Assembly (NCBI GenBank): GCA_007570785.1
Contig: ML661885.1
Location: 19,607,247 to 19,671,246, forward strand
DNA length: 64,000 nt
Direction: 5' to 3'
Source of the DNA: Antilocapra americana
Taxonomy: Eukaryota > Chordata > Mammalia > Artiodactyla > Antilocapridae
How positions within the stretch are numbered: the stretch's first letter is position 1; each line of letters starts with the position of its first letter. Shown here piece by piece: positions 46,141 through 57,563 of the stretch. The translations under genes and the position numbers were made by a program. Under the pieces are notes generated by a model that was not told the origin of the DNA, ran no database searches, and saw nothing but the letters and a program-made list of their open reading frames with translations.

Positions 46141-46608
46141 ATCTAGAAGAATGGTACTGAAGAATTTACTTACAGGGCAACAGTGGAGAAACAGACATAG
46201 AGAACAGACTTATGGACATGGGGAGAGGGGAGGAAAGGGTGAGATGTATGGAAAGAGTAACATGGAAACTTACATTACCATATGTAAAATAGGTAGCCAA
46301 AGGAATTTGCTGTATGGTTCAAAAAACTCAAACAGGGGCTCTATATCTACCTAGAGGAGAGGGATGGGGAGGGAGAAGGGAGAGGGATATATGTATACTT
46401 ATGAATGATTCATGTTGAGGTTTGACAGCAAAATTCTGCAAAGCAATTACCCTTCAATAAAAAATAAGTTAATTTAAAGAAAGTCCTTTCGGATAAATTT
46501 GTCCATCAGCCAAAATTTTCCTGAAGAAACATCAAGAGCAAAATGATAATCAGTCTTAATAATGTACAGAACACATGGTAAATTTTCAGTGCAAGGATCT
46601 TGTTTCAA

Positions 46609-46815
46609 GGCGATAAAGAATTCACATGCTAATGCAGGAGATGCAAGTAATGCAAGTTCAATCCCTAGGTTGGGAAGATCCCCTGGAATATGAAATGATA
46701 GCCAGCTCCAGAATTCTTTCCTGGAAAATTCCATGGACAGAGGAGCCTGGTGGGCTACCGTCCACGGGACTGCCAAGAATTAGACATGATTGAGCGACTG
46801 AGCACACACACACAC
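46609..46815 (+). mobile_element. Bov-tA SINE with AC tail
   Basis: A sense SINE ('gcaagttcaatccctaggtt', 'gaggagcctggtgggctacc', 'gattgagcgactgagcac') with a short (AC)n tail. Confidence 0.88.
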
Positions 46816-47058
46816 TAAACTGTTATGAATGTGAACTTAGCAGGAACTTTCACTACATGGAAGATTTTGCTAAACATTATCAGGAGATATTTACTAGACC
46901 CTGCCCTCAGTGAACTGACAATTTAATTTAGAAGAGAAAATAAATTTTGAAAAAATAAAGTCTTAATCAAAAAGATGGTGGAGAAGATGCTGCCTCACTA
47001 TTCATTCTATCAGGCTGGAAAATAATATAGGATATCAATGTAGAATTTCAGAGGAGAT

Positions 47059-47319
47059 AATCGGAAGAACTGAAGCTGAAGCTCCAATAGTTTGACCACC
47101 TGATGTCAAGAGGCGGCTCATTGGAAAAGCCCCTGATGCTGGGAAAGATGGAGGGCAGGTTGAGAAGAAGGCAAACAGACTGAGATAGTTGGATGGCATT
47201 ACCGATTCAATGTACATGAACTTCAGCAAACCCCAAGAGATGGTTAGGGACAGGGAGGCCTGGTCTGCTGCAGTCATGGGGTCGTAAAGCATTGGACATG
47301 ATGTGGTGACTGAGCAACA
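47059..47319 (+). mobile_element. BovB 3'-end fragment
   Basis: A sense BovB tail from 'gaagaactgaagctgaagct' through 'gatgctgggaaagatgg' to 'gtggtgactgagcaacagag'. Short, diverged, non-coding. Confidence 0.85.
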
Positions 47320-47673
47320 GAGAAAGATGGCTTTAGGCTGAGGTGGAGGGTTAACTTCTATAGTAGAAATGGATTGCATCCGTGTAAATGTGAAGGACTG
47401 AAAAATGCAAAAATATTATCCAGGGATGATTAAAATACACACACACACATACCCAAACTCTTGATTGAAAGAGAAGATGTAAAAGATACAACACTTTAAC
47501 CTAGAAAATAAATTATAATAAAATGATAAATTTTATTGACAAATGGTGTTGGTTCCAGACAAATAATGAAGATTCTTGGAAGCACAGAGAAGTACAAATT
47601 AAAAAAACAGAGAGGAGAGTGAGAGAGAGAGAGAGCAATAAAACATTCAAATAGTTAATAAAAATGTAATCAT
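47320..47673. other. Unique sequence with simple repeats
   Basis: A short (AC)n at about 47436-47450 and a (GA)n at about 47612-47636; otherwise nothing recognised. Confidence 0.55.
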
Positions 47674-48915
47674 CTGTTGTTATTCAGTCCTGTCCAACTT
47701 TCTTCAACCCTATGGACTGCAACATATCAGGCTTTCCAGTCCTTCACCATCTCCCAGAGGGTGCTCAAACTCATATCCATTGAGTTGATGATGTCATCCA
47801 ATCATCTGATCCCCTGTCGTTCCCTTCTCCTCCTGCCTTCTGTCTTTCCCAGCATCAAGGTCTTTCCCAATGAGTTGACTCTTCACATAAGGTGGCCAAA
47901 GTGTAGGAGATTCAGCTCCAGCCTCAGCCCTTCTGATGAATATTCAGGACTGATTTCCTTTAGGATGAACTGGTTGGATCTCCTTGCAGTCCAAGGGACT
48001 CGCAAGAGGCTTCTTTCAACACCGTAGTTCAGAAGTATCAGTTCATCAGCACTCGACCTTCTTTATGGTCCAACTGTCACATCCATACATGACTATTGGA
48101 AAAACCACAGCTTTGACTAAATGAAACTTTGTTGACAAAGTAATGTCTCTGATTTTTAGTATGCTGTATAGGTTGTTCATTTTCTTTTCTTTGCTCCTTT
48201 TCTTCCAAGGAGCAAGCACCTTTTAATTTCATGGCTGCAGTCACTGTCTGCAGTGATCTCAGAGAACAAGAGAATAAAACTTGTCCCTGTTTCTATTGTT
48301 TCCTCATCTTTATGCCATGAAAAGAAGGGACTGGATGCATGATCTTAGTTTTGTGAACACTGAGGGTTATTGTTATTTTTTAAGCCAGGTTTTTCACTCT
48401 CCTTTTCAGTTTCATCAAGAGGTTCTTTAGTTCCTTTTCACTTCCTACCATAAGAGTGGTGTCATCGGCATATCTGAGGTTATTGGTGTTTCGTCTGGAA
48501 ATCTTGATTCATCTAGTCGAGCATTTCACATGGTGTACTCTGCATAGAAATTAAATAAGCAGGTTGTTCTTTCCCAAATTTGAACCAGTTCATTGTTTCA
48601 TGTCCAGTTCTAACTATTACTTCTTGACCTCCATATAGGTTTCTCAGGATGCAGGTAAAGTGGTCTCGTATTCTCATCTCTTTAAGAATTTTTCAGTTTT
48701 CTGTGATCCTCACAGTCAAAGGTTTTAGCATAGTCAATTAAGCAGAAATCAATGTTTCTCTGAAATTCTCTTGTTTTTTCTTTGATCCAACGATGTTACC
48801 AATTTGATCTCTTGTTCCTCTACGTTTTCAAATGTCAGTTTTGCATCTGGAATTTCTTGGTTCATGTACTATTGAATCCTAGCCTGGAGAATTTGACCAC
48901 AACCTAGCTAGCATG
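47674..48915 (-). mobile_element. BovB, antisense 3' part (older copy)
   Basis: An antisense BovB with its 3' end at 47674 ('ctgttgttattcagtcc') and its 5' truncation at the 'ctagctagcatg' RT block near 48915. It shows more substitutions and small indels than its plus-strand neighbour, so it looks older. No open RT frame persists. Confidence 0.9.
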
Positions 48916-50303
48916 TTTTAAACACTAAAAGATGATTCTGTGAAAGTGCTACACTCAATATGTCAGCAAATATGGAAAACTCAGCAGTGGCCACAGGACT
49001 GGAAAAGGTCAGTTTTCATTCCAATCCCAAAGAAAGGCAATGTCAGAGAATGCTCAAACTACCGCACAATTGCACTATCTCACACGCTAGTAAAGTAATG
49101 CTCAAAATTCTCCAAGCCAGGCTTCAGCAATATGTGAACCATGAACTTCCAGATGTTTAAGCTTGTTTTAGAAAAGGCAGAGGATCCACAGATCAAATTG
49201 CCAACATCTGTTGGATCATTGAAAAGGCAAGAGAGTTCCAGAAAAACATCTATTTCTCCTTTATTGACTATGCCAAAGCCTTTGAATGTGTGGATCACAA
49301 TTAACTGTGGAAAATACTTCAAGAAATGGGAATACCAGACCACCTGAACTGCCTCTTGAGAAATCTGTATACAGGTCAGGAAGCAACAGTTAGAACTGGA
49401 AATGGAACAACAGACTTGTTTCAAATAGGAAAAGGAATACATCAAGACTGTATAATGTCACCCTGCTTATTTAACTTATATGAAGAGTACATCATGAGAA
49501 ATGCTAGTCTGGAGGAAGCACAAGCTGGAATTGAGATTGCCAGGAGAAATATCAATAATCTCAGATATGCAGATGACACCACCCTTATGGCAGAAAGTGA
49601 AGAAGAACTAAAGAGCCTCTTGATGAAAGTGAAAGATGAGAGTGAAAAAGTTGGCTTAAAGCTCAACATTCAGACAACTAAGGTCATGGCATTTGCTCCC
49701 ATCACTTCATTGCAAATAAATGGTGAAACAGTGGAAACGGTGGCTGATTTTATGTTTTTGGGTTCCAAAATCACTGCAGATGGTGATTGCAGCCATGAAA
49801 TTAAGATGCTTACTCCTTGGAAGGAAAGTTATGACCAACCTAGACAGCATATTAAAAAGCAGAGACATTACTTTGGCAACAAAGGTCCAGCTCGTAAAGG
49901 CTATGGTTTTTCCAGTAGTCATGTATGGATGTGAGAGTTGGACTGTAAAGAAAGCTGAGCACAGAAGAATTGATGCTTTTGAACTGTGGTGTTGGAGAAG
50001 ACTCTTCAGAATCCCTTGGACTGCCAGGATGATCTTACCAGTCCATCATAGAGATCCGTTTTGGGTGTTCATTGGAAGGATTGATGTTGAAGCTGAAACT
50101 CCAAGACTTTGGCCACCTGATACGGAGAACTGACTCATTTGAAAAGACCCTGATGTTGGTAAAGATTGAGGGCATGAGGAGAAGGGGACAACAGAGGATG
50201 AGATGATTGGATGGCATCACCGACTCAATGGACATGGGTTTGTGTAGACTCCCGGAGTTGGTGATGAACAAGGAGGCCTGGCGTGCTGTGATTCCTGGGG
50301 TTG
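48916..50303 (+). mobile_element. BovB, sense, head-to-head with previous copy
   Basis: A sense BovB from within the RT domain ('gtgaaagtgctacactcaat') to near the 3' end ('gaggcctggcgtgctgtg'); the final tail (gactgagcgactgaactg) is missing. Its 5' end abuts the 5' end of the minus-strand BovB at about 48915. This copy keeps the longest open RT stretch in the window. Confidence 0.9.
49326..49934 (+). pseudogene. BovB reverse transcriptase remnant with YADD
   Basis: A 202-codon open stretch of the BovB RT palm and thumb. Motif B region 'CIMSPCLFNLYEEYIMRNA' (about residues 42-60) is followed by the catalytic 'YADD' at residues 81-84 (49566-49577), then 'EKVGLKLNIQTTK' and 'GETVETVADFMFLGSKITAD'. 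Motif A lies upstream in a different frame ('PLLTMPKPLNV' frame shift near 49260). Catalytic residues survive, but the protein is not complete. Confidence 0.88.
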
Positions 50304-51509
50304 TATATTTTCTTACTACTTAGTTTATATTACATTTATTGATCACTGTAATCAATTATAAAATTTCTACAGAATAAAATGGAAAGTATTATAGCAAAGT
50401 AATATATAACAAAAACAACAAAAATATTTACCCATAAATTTAAGACCCAGTCACAATTAAGGTGTATACTATTGTGGAAATAAGTGAATTAATTAAAAAT
50501 AACTTGCCAATATTTCGTTTAATTTATAAAACATAATGATGTTTAGTATTTATAATATTTCTCTGAAACTAATTTTTTCAGCATTAAGATTTGACATCCA
50601 ACTGTTACTCATTACAATATTTAAACAAACACACATACAGCAAACATATCACACTCACATATATCAAAATCAATTAGTATTTTGATTGAATAGGTGCTAA
50701 ACAAATCTCTGCCAATTTGAACATAATATCAATTCATTAAAACCAGAAGACTCATTTATAATTTGAATTATAAGAGTTTTTAAAGCTCAGTGAAAAGAAA
50801 AGGCAAAAATCACTGAATTATTTTTGGAATGATTATTTATGAAAAGCTTATTTCATCATGAATATGTTCCATTTGCATTATACTTAGATATATGAGACTA
50901 CTTTTTCTTGACTAACATAACTATGCCACACATCTTAAATTACGTTTCTCATATGAAAAATTAATACATAGAAATCTTAATTAAACAAAGTGAGGAGACC
51001 AGAGGAGGAAACTTTTACACCCTGCAATGATGACAGAGCCCAACAGGAAGAAGAGACTTCAGTTTTCTTGACAAGGACTCAGCCAATGAAAAGTCATGGA
51101 ATTTGTTGACCCCACCTCTCCCAACTTCCTTCACCTTCACTAGGTGATTTCATCAAACAATTCCTAGGACTATTCCAGAGTCTTTTTATTGGAACAAAAC
51201 TCAGGCTTGCATACAAAAATCTGATATATCTATTCATGAATATTATAACTGATATCAGGTTATTTTAGAGAAAATTTTGGTCTTCCTTGAGACACTGATT
51301 TCTCCCAGGTAGCTTTTAACTCTGTTTATTAATTGACTGAACAAATTCTCTTCTTCAAGAAGGAATAGAAAACTGTGTCCATCCAGATTTTGTTGTCAGA
51401 CAAACCAGCTCACTTACACTCTAGGTAGGTAACTTCATGAATGACGACCAAAATTATTAATACTCAACTCTAGTAAATGAAATCTCCTAAATGAAACCAC
51501 CACCACTCC
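50304..51509. other. Unique AT-rich sequence
   Basis: No recognised gene or repeat. Confidence 0.55.
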
Positions 51510-51915
51510 TATTTATTTATTTATTTTTGGCTGTACTTGGTCTTCTTTGCTATGAAGGCTTTTCTCTAACTGCGGTTAGCAGGGACTACTCTCTAGTTGC
51601 GGTTCACTGGTTTCTCATGGGATTGGAATGAAAACTGAACTTCATGGTTTCTTCATTGTGGAGCACAGAGTCTAGGGTGCAAGGGCTTCAGTAGTTGTGG
51701 CACATGGGCTCAATAATTGCTACTCCTGGATTCTAAAACACTCAGTCACTCAGTTATGCACAACTCTTTTGTGATCCTGGGAACTGGAGCTCACCAAGCT
51801 CCTCTGTCCATGTGATTTTCCTAGCAATAACAAAGAAATAAAATTTTCTTTTTCCACCCGGGCTCTAGAGCACAGGCTCAATAGTTGTGGTACATAGACT
51901 TTCACGGTGGCTACC
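51510..51915 (-). mobile_element. CHR-2 type SINE, antisense, split by a Bov-A piece
   Basis: Reverse CHR-2: A-rich tail at the left ('tatttatttatttttggct'), then 'ggttagcagggactactctc', 'tctagggtgcaagggcttca' and, after an interruption, 'gggctctagagcacaggctc' and 'aatagttgtggtacatag'. The interruption at about 51736-51862 holds a Bov-A fragment plus A-rich sequence. Confidence 0.82.
51741..51827 (-). mobile_element. Bov-A fragment in CHR-2
   Basis: A reverse fragment ('cactcagttatgcacaactc', 'caccaagctcctctgtcca', 'tgattttcctagcaa') inside the CHR-2 copy. The nesting shows that CHR-2 inserted first. Confidence 0.8.
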
Positions 51916-52889
51916 TTCAAGAAAAGAAGTGATCCACATTTTATGACTGTTGAACAACATGATTTCTTATATAAAAACTAAAAAATGTGATATAACGCTA
52001 AGTACAAAACACTCCTTAATAAATTATCTCAAACTGTATCTACCTAATTGAACTTGCAAACATAAAAAAAGTTGACCATTTGCCTATAACTGTTCAATTA
52101 AATACTGCCACAGACCAAATTCTTCAGCCTGTAACACTTTTTCCAGTGGAAGAATTTTAAACCACTTCATAGCTCTATGAGAAAAAAATTACTTGTTTTG
52201 ATGTATACCTATGTATGGAACTTTAAGATATTTGACAATACCATCTGTTAATTTGAGATAAGTAAAATTTCCAAAACTACTGAGTTAGTTTTAGGATTCT
52301 GAGAATGAAAATCTGTGTTTCTAAAAGTCAGGATATGGAGCTAGTGGGATGCTCAATCAGTTTATTGATTGAAAGGCTAAAGAAGGCTAAAACAAAGTTT
52401 ACTGGGAATCCAGAAAAATCTGAAATGTAATTTTATTATGAAATGTAAAGGAGCACAGTAATAAAGAAGAAAATCTACTACAAAGAAAAATGAAGAAAAT
52501 TGTAACATTCTCTAAAGAATTTGATTGAGTATATTAAATATTTTCAGAGGCAGTTGGACCTGATACCTGCTGTTTAGTAGAGTAAAATGATTTGAAGCTT
52601 TTTACCTCTTTTCAGTAAGCTGAAGAAGCAGAATACTTAATTACATTAAAAGAGTTTATAATATTCAACCAGGCTATTTGAAGACTTGTAGTTTATAAAC
52701 TTAGCTAATTTTTGTATCTATTTAAAAATCAGTAATCAAATATTACTGGATTCCTACATAAGCTTAAAAATATATGGTCATGTTTTAAAAAAGAATTATT
52801 TTGGTACTTCTATAATAATAAACAGTTTGGCAACAACCATGTAAAGCTGGGGAGGTGGGGCAGTTATAAAGTTTCTACAATAATTTAGT
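51916..52889. other. Unique AT-rich sequence
   Basis: No recognised gene or repeat. Confidence 0.55.
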
Positions 52890-53245
52890 CTACATACTCT
52901 GGTGGCTCAGACCAAGGTGATAGGAGCAAAGGAAGTCAAAATTGACTGAAATTCTGAATGTATTTTAAAGTTAAAACTGGTAAGATTTCCAAATGAACTG
53001 GATGTAGGATATGATGGAATGGAAGAATCAAAAATGACTGCAAGCTTTTTGGATTGATTAGTCAGTAGGATGGATTGGCCATCAAACTAAAACACTGGAA
53101 AAAGAGATCACAGGATGAACAACACTTATCATTTTAACTTAAATGTCTATTAGACATCCAAGTTGAGACATCAAGGGAGTAGTTGAATACATGGATCTAC
53201 ATGATGAAGGAGAAGTCTGGACTACAGTTATAAATTAGTAAACCT
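52890..53245 (+). mobile_element. Old mammalian interspersed repeat, family not named
   Basis: Text such as 'gtctattagacatccaagtt', 'gagacatcaagggagtagtt' and 'agaagtctggactacagtta' matches a recurrent ancient mammalian repeat I recognise but cannot name with certainty. It is highly diverged and non-coding. Confidence 0.4.
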
Positions 53246-53335
53246 TTAACATATACATAGTAATCTGACTATCAACAGTTTGGGCAAATGGAAGACAGTG
53301 AAACTATTCTGTCTGATGCTGAAATGGTGGTTTCT

Positions 53336-53524
53336 TTGTTGTTTTAGTTGCTAAGTCATGTCCAACTCTTGCAACCCTATGGACTTTAGCTCCTCAGGCT
53401 CTCTGTCCATGGAATTTCCCAGGCAAGACTACTAGAGTGGATTGCCATTTCCTTCTCCAAGGATTGAACTGGTCTCTCTTGCTTGGCAGGCAGATTCTTT
53501 GCCACTGAGTCACCAGAGAAGCCT
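53336..53524 (-). mobile_element. Bov-tA SINE, antisense
   Basis: A reverse SINE ('ttagttgctaagtcatgtcc', 'tttcccaggcaagactac', 'tttgccactgagtcaccag'). A short direct repeat 'aatggtg' at 53323-53329 and 53528-53534 is a possible target-site duplication. Confidence 0.88.
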
Positions 53525-53613
53525 TATAATGGTGATTATGTGTCTTTAAACGTTTGTCAAGGCTCTAGAATGTTCAGCACAAAAAGTCAACTCTAATGTA
53601 GCCAATGGACTTT

Positions 53614-54601
53614 CAGTCCAGTTCAGTTCAGTCGCTCAGTCATGTCCTACTCTTTGTAACCCCGTTGACTGCAGCACGCAAGGCTTCCCTGTCCATCACC
53701 AACTTCCAGAGCTTACTCAAACTCAAGTCTATAGAGTTAGTGATGCCATCCAACCATCTGATCCTCTGCCGTCCTCTTCTCCTCTCTCCTTCAATCTCTC
53801 CTAGCATCAGGATCTTTTCCAGTGATTCAGTTCTTCACATCAGGTGGCCAAAGTATTGGAGTTTCAGCTTCAGCATCAGTCCTTCCAATGAATATTCAGG
53901 ACTGATTTTCTTTAGAATTGACTGGTTGACTCTCCTTGCACTCCAAGGGACTCTCAAGAGTCTTCTCCAGCACCACAGTTCAAAACCATCAATTCTTCAG
54001 TGCCAAGCTTTCTTTATAGTCCAACTCTCACATCCATACATGACTACTAGAAAAACCATAGCTTTGACTAGATGGACGTTTGTTGACAAAATAATGTCTC
54101 TGCTTTTTAATATGCTGCCTAGGTTGGTCATAGCTTTTCTTCTAAGGGGAAAGCATATTTTAAAAAATAAAGTCTCTGTTTCCCCAACTATTTGCCATGA
54201 AATGATGGAATAGAATGCTACGATCTTAGTTTTCTGAATGCTGAGTTTTAAGCCAACTTTTCACTCTTCTCTTTCACTTTCATCCAAAGGCTCTTTAGTT
54301 CTTATTCACTTTCTGCCATAAGGGTGGTATGTATCATCTGCATATCTGAGGTTATTGATATTTCTCCTGGAAATCTTGATTTCAGCTTGGGCTCCATCCA
54401 ACCTGACATTTCGCATGATGTATTCTGCAAATAAGTTAAATAAGCAGGATGACAATATACAGCCTTGATGTACTCCTTTCCTGATTTGGAACCAGTCTGT
54501 TGTTCCATGCACACTTCTAACTGTTGCTTCTTGACCTGCATGCAGATTTCTCAGGAGGCAGTTCAGGTGGTCTGGTATTTCAATTTCTTGAAGAATTTTC
54601 T
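53614..54601 (-). mobile_element. BovB 3' part with target-site duplication
   Basis: An antisense BovB of about 990 bp, flanked by the exact 9-bp repeat 'atggacttt' at 53605-53613 and 54602-54610. The 3' end is at the left ('gttcagttcagtcgctcag'). Read on the minus strand, 54512-54306 encodes 'GVHQGCILSSCLFNLFAEYI' and 'NNLRYADD', the RT catalytic region. A small internal deletion and frame breaks are present. Confidence 0.93.
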
Positions 54602-54775
54602 ATGGACTTTAGTTACTGATATTATATCAGTATTGGCTGATCGGTTCTAAGATATCTACCCTACTAATAGAAAAATGTTAATAATGGGAGAAATAGAGAG
54701 CAAGCCACATGCAGAAACTATACTTTTTGCTCAATTTTCCTTTAAGCCTGATACAAAAAGTACAATTGTGTGTAT

Positions 54776-54776
<1 letters not shown>

Positions 54777-54829
<53 letters not shown>

Positions 54830-54830
54830 T
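54777..54830. repeat. (CA)n(TA)n compound microsatellite
   Basis: About 14 CA units followed by about 11 TA units, at the inner edge of the inverted-repeat left arm and next to the 5' end of a Bov-A fragment. Confidence 0.95.
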
Positions 54831-54835
54831 AGAGA

Positions 54836-54945
54836 AGTAAATGAGAACCTACTCCAGTATTCCTGCCTGGGAAATTCCATGGAAAGAGGAGCCTGACAAG
54901 CTATAATCCAAGGGGTCACAAAGAGTTAGGCCTGACTTAGCAACT
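54836..54945 (+). mobile_element. Bov-A SINE 3' fragment
   Basis: A sense piece ('ctccagtattcctgcctggg', 'ggaaagaggagcctgac', 'tgacttagcaactaaac'). Confidence 0.85.
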
Positions 54946-55097
54946 AAACAGCAAGAGAATATATGCATAAATCTAAATTTTAAGCCAAATGTATTTGCTA
55001 TATACAGAAATTAAAATAACATTTTTGGAAATTTGTACTTACATAAAATATTTTGTTATTATTACCCTTGCATGCAATGATTGTTTTATAATTAGAG

Positions 55098-55262
55098 GGA
55101 GTGGGGAAATGTTGATCAAAGCATACAAACTTCAGGTAACAGGATATATTAAGTTACGGGAATGTAATGTATGACATGGTGACTATAAATAACAATATTG
55201 TATTGTACACTTGAAAATTGTTAAAATAGTAGATCTTAAATGTTCTCACAGCCCCTGAAAAA
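55098..55262 (+). mobile_element. Old L1M 3'UTR fragment
   Basis: Recognisable L1 tail text: 'agggagtggggaaatgttga', 'gacatggtgactataaataa', 'attgtattgtacacttgaaa', 'agtagatcttaaatgttctc'. Related to the L1 part of the U6 chimera at 21.8-22.0 kb. Confidence 0.7.
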
Positions 55263-55666
55263 AGTGTAAATTTCACAGATAGAGAAATAACTGAAACCCT
55301 CACACTACTATATAAAAAAAGTGTGAAGCCAAGGAAAATGGATGAAAAATTATTGTTTTATGAATTTTGCCATCAGGTATTTGCTTTGATTTCTCATGGA
55401 AGAATATAGCTTTGCACAACTGCAAAGTAATTTTCATTATTTCAAAGAAAAACTTTCATGGGATTTTTTAAAGAGGAAGCTCGGCTTAAAGTTGTCTTGT
55501 TCACAGTGATCACTCTTCTAACAATGACCTTCAGTGTCCTTTCAAAGCACGCCAAAGTTCTATTTCACCCATAATAAAAACAATTAAAAATAGTTGAGAT
55601 GTTTGTGTGTTTGTACATACACACAATTGTACATTTTGTATCAGGTTTAAAGGAAAATTGAGCAAA

Positions 55667-56877
55667 TTAATACAAAGTTTAATATAGATTATTTTTTCTA
55701 ACAGCTTTATTCAAGAGTAATCCAATAAAGGAACAGTTTTGGAAGATTAAAAAAATCTATTATGTTAAATGCAGCTATAAATTCTTTATAGATTGCTAGT
55801 TGATTTTAATGTTGTTAGTTTAAAATGTGTATTCCCATGATTACTCCAAATAGACTGGGCCTTTTTCCTGTTTATAACATTTGTACATAAAAAAAAAATT
55901 GTGCTGGTTTTTTTAAGGTTCTGTTTATGCTGCTATAATATGTTAAATTGTTCATTTTTTTAAACTTTGGTTCTTTTACTAGGTATACTTTGCTAAATAA
56001 TATAATAGTCTTTTTTATTATTATTAATTGCTACATCTATAGAGAAAAATGTTTTCTTCTGGAAAATATTGGAGGAAATTCCATGAAGATATCTCCCTTT
56101 GTTCACTAAAGATTAGTTGCCAAAGGAGGGGAAGGAATAAAAAAAAATCCATTATTTTGCATCCATAATGTGATTTTCCAGTCACATATAAAATATCAAA
56201 ACTGTCTTTCTTACTTGTTCTCCCAATTTTTTCTTCTTAGTCTTTAATATGAGATGAACTTTACTTCTCTCACTAATATAGACAAGATTTCTTTACTTTT
56301 ACATTTTATTTAGTTATCCATTATTTTTACCTTTATTATTTGTAGATATGATAAAGTCATTTGCTATCTTGTGAAATTTCATGATAGGTTTTCCTTTGTT
56401 ATATTGTGAAATTTCATGATAGATTTTTCTTCCTTTCCTTTAAATCAGATAAGTCGCATTTAATGTGCTGTGTGTTATGTGTAAAACACATGGATACATG
56501 TTTCAAGTTTCTTGGCCTTATATTGATGATAGCCTCTGAGTCATGGGACAGCAAACCAATTCTAGACAGGGAGACTGTGCAAAAATTATCTCATTGTGGC
56601 AGGAGGATATTTCTATGGACAGAGCTTGGTGCTCATCATGTGTATGCATACATGCTCAGTCATTTCAGTCATATTAGAATGTTAGTGACCCTGACCTTGA
56701 ATTAAAAGACACTGACATACTTTCTTATATTTTTAACAAGTTAGATAATTTTGATTTGTTTGCAGTAGTTCTTCATTTTAATATTAAAAAATAATTTTTA
56801 AACGTTTAAAAAATGCCTCATATTTTATCCAGTTTTTCAGAAGTCTTGGCTGAAGTCTGGGGTACACATTTATTATC
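55667..56877. other. Unique AT-rich sequence
   Basis: Contains one 35-bp tandem duplication (56369-56437) and a faint SINE-like string at about 56650-56700. No gene recognised. Confidence 0.5.
56369..56437. repeat. Tandem duplication, 35-bp unit, two copies
   Basis: 'ttgtgaaatttcatgatag' occurs at 56369-56387 and again at 56404-56422, each followed by a similar T-rich stretch. Confidence 0.9.
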
Positions 56878-57070
56878 TCTCTCGGTCATGTCTGACTCTT
56901 TGCGACCCCATGTACTGTGGCCCGCCAGGCTCCTCTGTCCATGGGATTCTCCAGGCAAGACTACTGGAGCAGTTGCCATGCCTTTCTCCAAGAGGTCTCC
57001 CCAGAGATTGAAGTCATGTCTCTTGTACTGAACACAGATTCTTTACCCACTGAGCCACCCAGGATACCCC
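56878..57070 (-). mobile_element. Bov-tA SINE, antisense
   Basis: A reverse SINE ('ctcggtcatgtctgactctt', 'gattctccaggcaagactac', 'tttacccactgagccaccc'). Confidence 0.9.
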
Positions 57071-57556
57071 ATACTCATCATTAGTAATGTCTAAAAAGTT
57101 CATGAAAAAGCAACATAAAAATCAATATATGGCAACAAACCAGAAAAGTCAGTTCTGAAAAGGGAATGATTCTCTCAAGGCTGTAAAATCTGCCTTTTGT
57201 ATTTAAAAACTTACAATGTCTCTTTAGTTTTTAGGCATTTTGAGTTCTAAGTGTGTTGAACCACTTAGCTCTTGAACTGCAATCTCCCAGGTTCTGTCTA
57301 TTACATGGTTAGCATGAAGGTTGTTTCAGGAAAGAAAAACTATGGTACAGAAAACATTTGCAGCAAGTTAACAACAACAACAAAAAAAAGGAACCCTGCT
57401 TTTACACATTTTATAATCTCCTTAGAGAGACAGTACAACTGGATATGAAAAAGAGATTGTGGCTAAAATAAAATAATAAAGTATTTAAAGTAATATAAAG
57501 TAAGAAAATAATGTTTAGGGAGAAGGGTACACAAAAGAATATAAGCAATACTAATA
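57071..57556. other. Unique sequence
   Basis: No gene or repeat recognised apart from a short (AAC)n at about 57370-57382. Confidence 0.5.
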
Positions 57557-57563
57557 ATAGTAA

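Larger units (their letters stand above)
41500..46483 (+). mobile_element. 5'-truncated L1 (~4.5 kb) with BovB inside
   Basis: A sense L1 starting in the ORF1 region ('agaaactctgcaatccagaa') and covering all of ORF2 to the 3' end ('gcaattacccttcaataaaa'). A 9-bp direct repeat with one mismatch, 'tccttttgg' at 41491-41499 and 'tcctttcgg' at 46484-46492, is the probable target-site duplication. The endonuclease, RT and Cys-rich C-terminal portions are recognisable but in broken frames, and the RT catalytic segment reads FSNDM rather than FADDM. A 0.5 kb BovB interrupts ORF2 at 43434-43941. Confidence 0.9.
54726..55666. repeat. Inverted repeat, ~62-bp arms 0.8 kb apart
   Basis: The left arm (54726-54787) contains 'tttgctcaattttccttta', 'gcctgatacaaa' and 'gtacaattgtgtgtatgta'. 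The right arm (about 55603-55666) is its reverse complement with only three or four mismatches. Inside the spacer lie a CA/TA microsatellite, a Bov-A SINE and an old L1 3' fragment. I know no element with these ends. Confidence 0.8.

Noticed and set aside
53605..54213. 202-codon plus-strand open frame
   Set aside because: It lies entirely on the antisense strand of a BovB copy (53614-54601). The same antisense frame recurs in other BovB copies (for example 58636-58130 and 50271-50035) and reflects low stop density in reverse BovB, not a gene.
56650..56700. Possible reverse Bov-tA start ('catgctcagtcatttcagtc')
   Set aside because: Only ~40 bases of weak similarity, without the following Bov-A blocks; too little to call.
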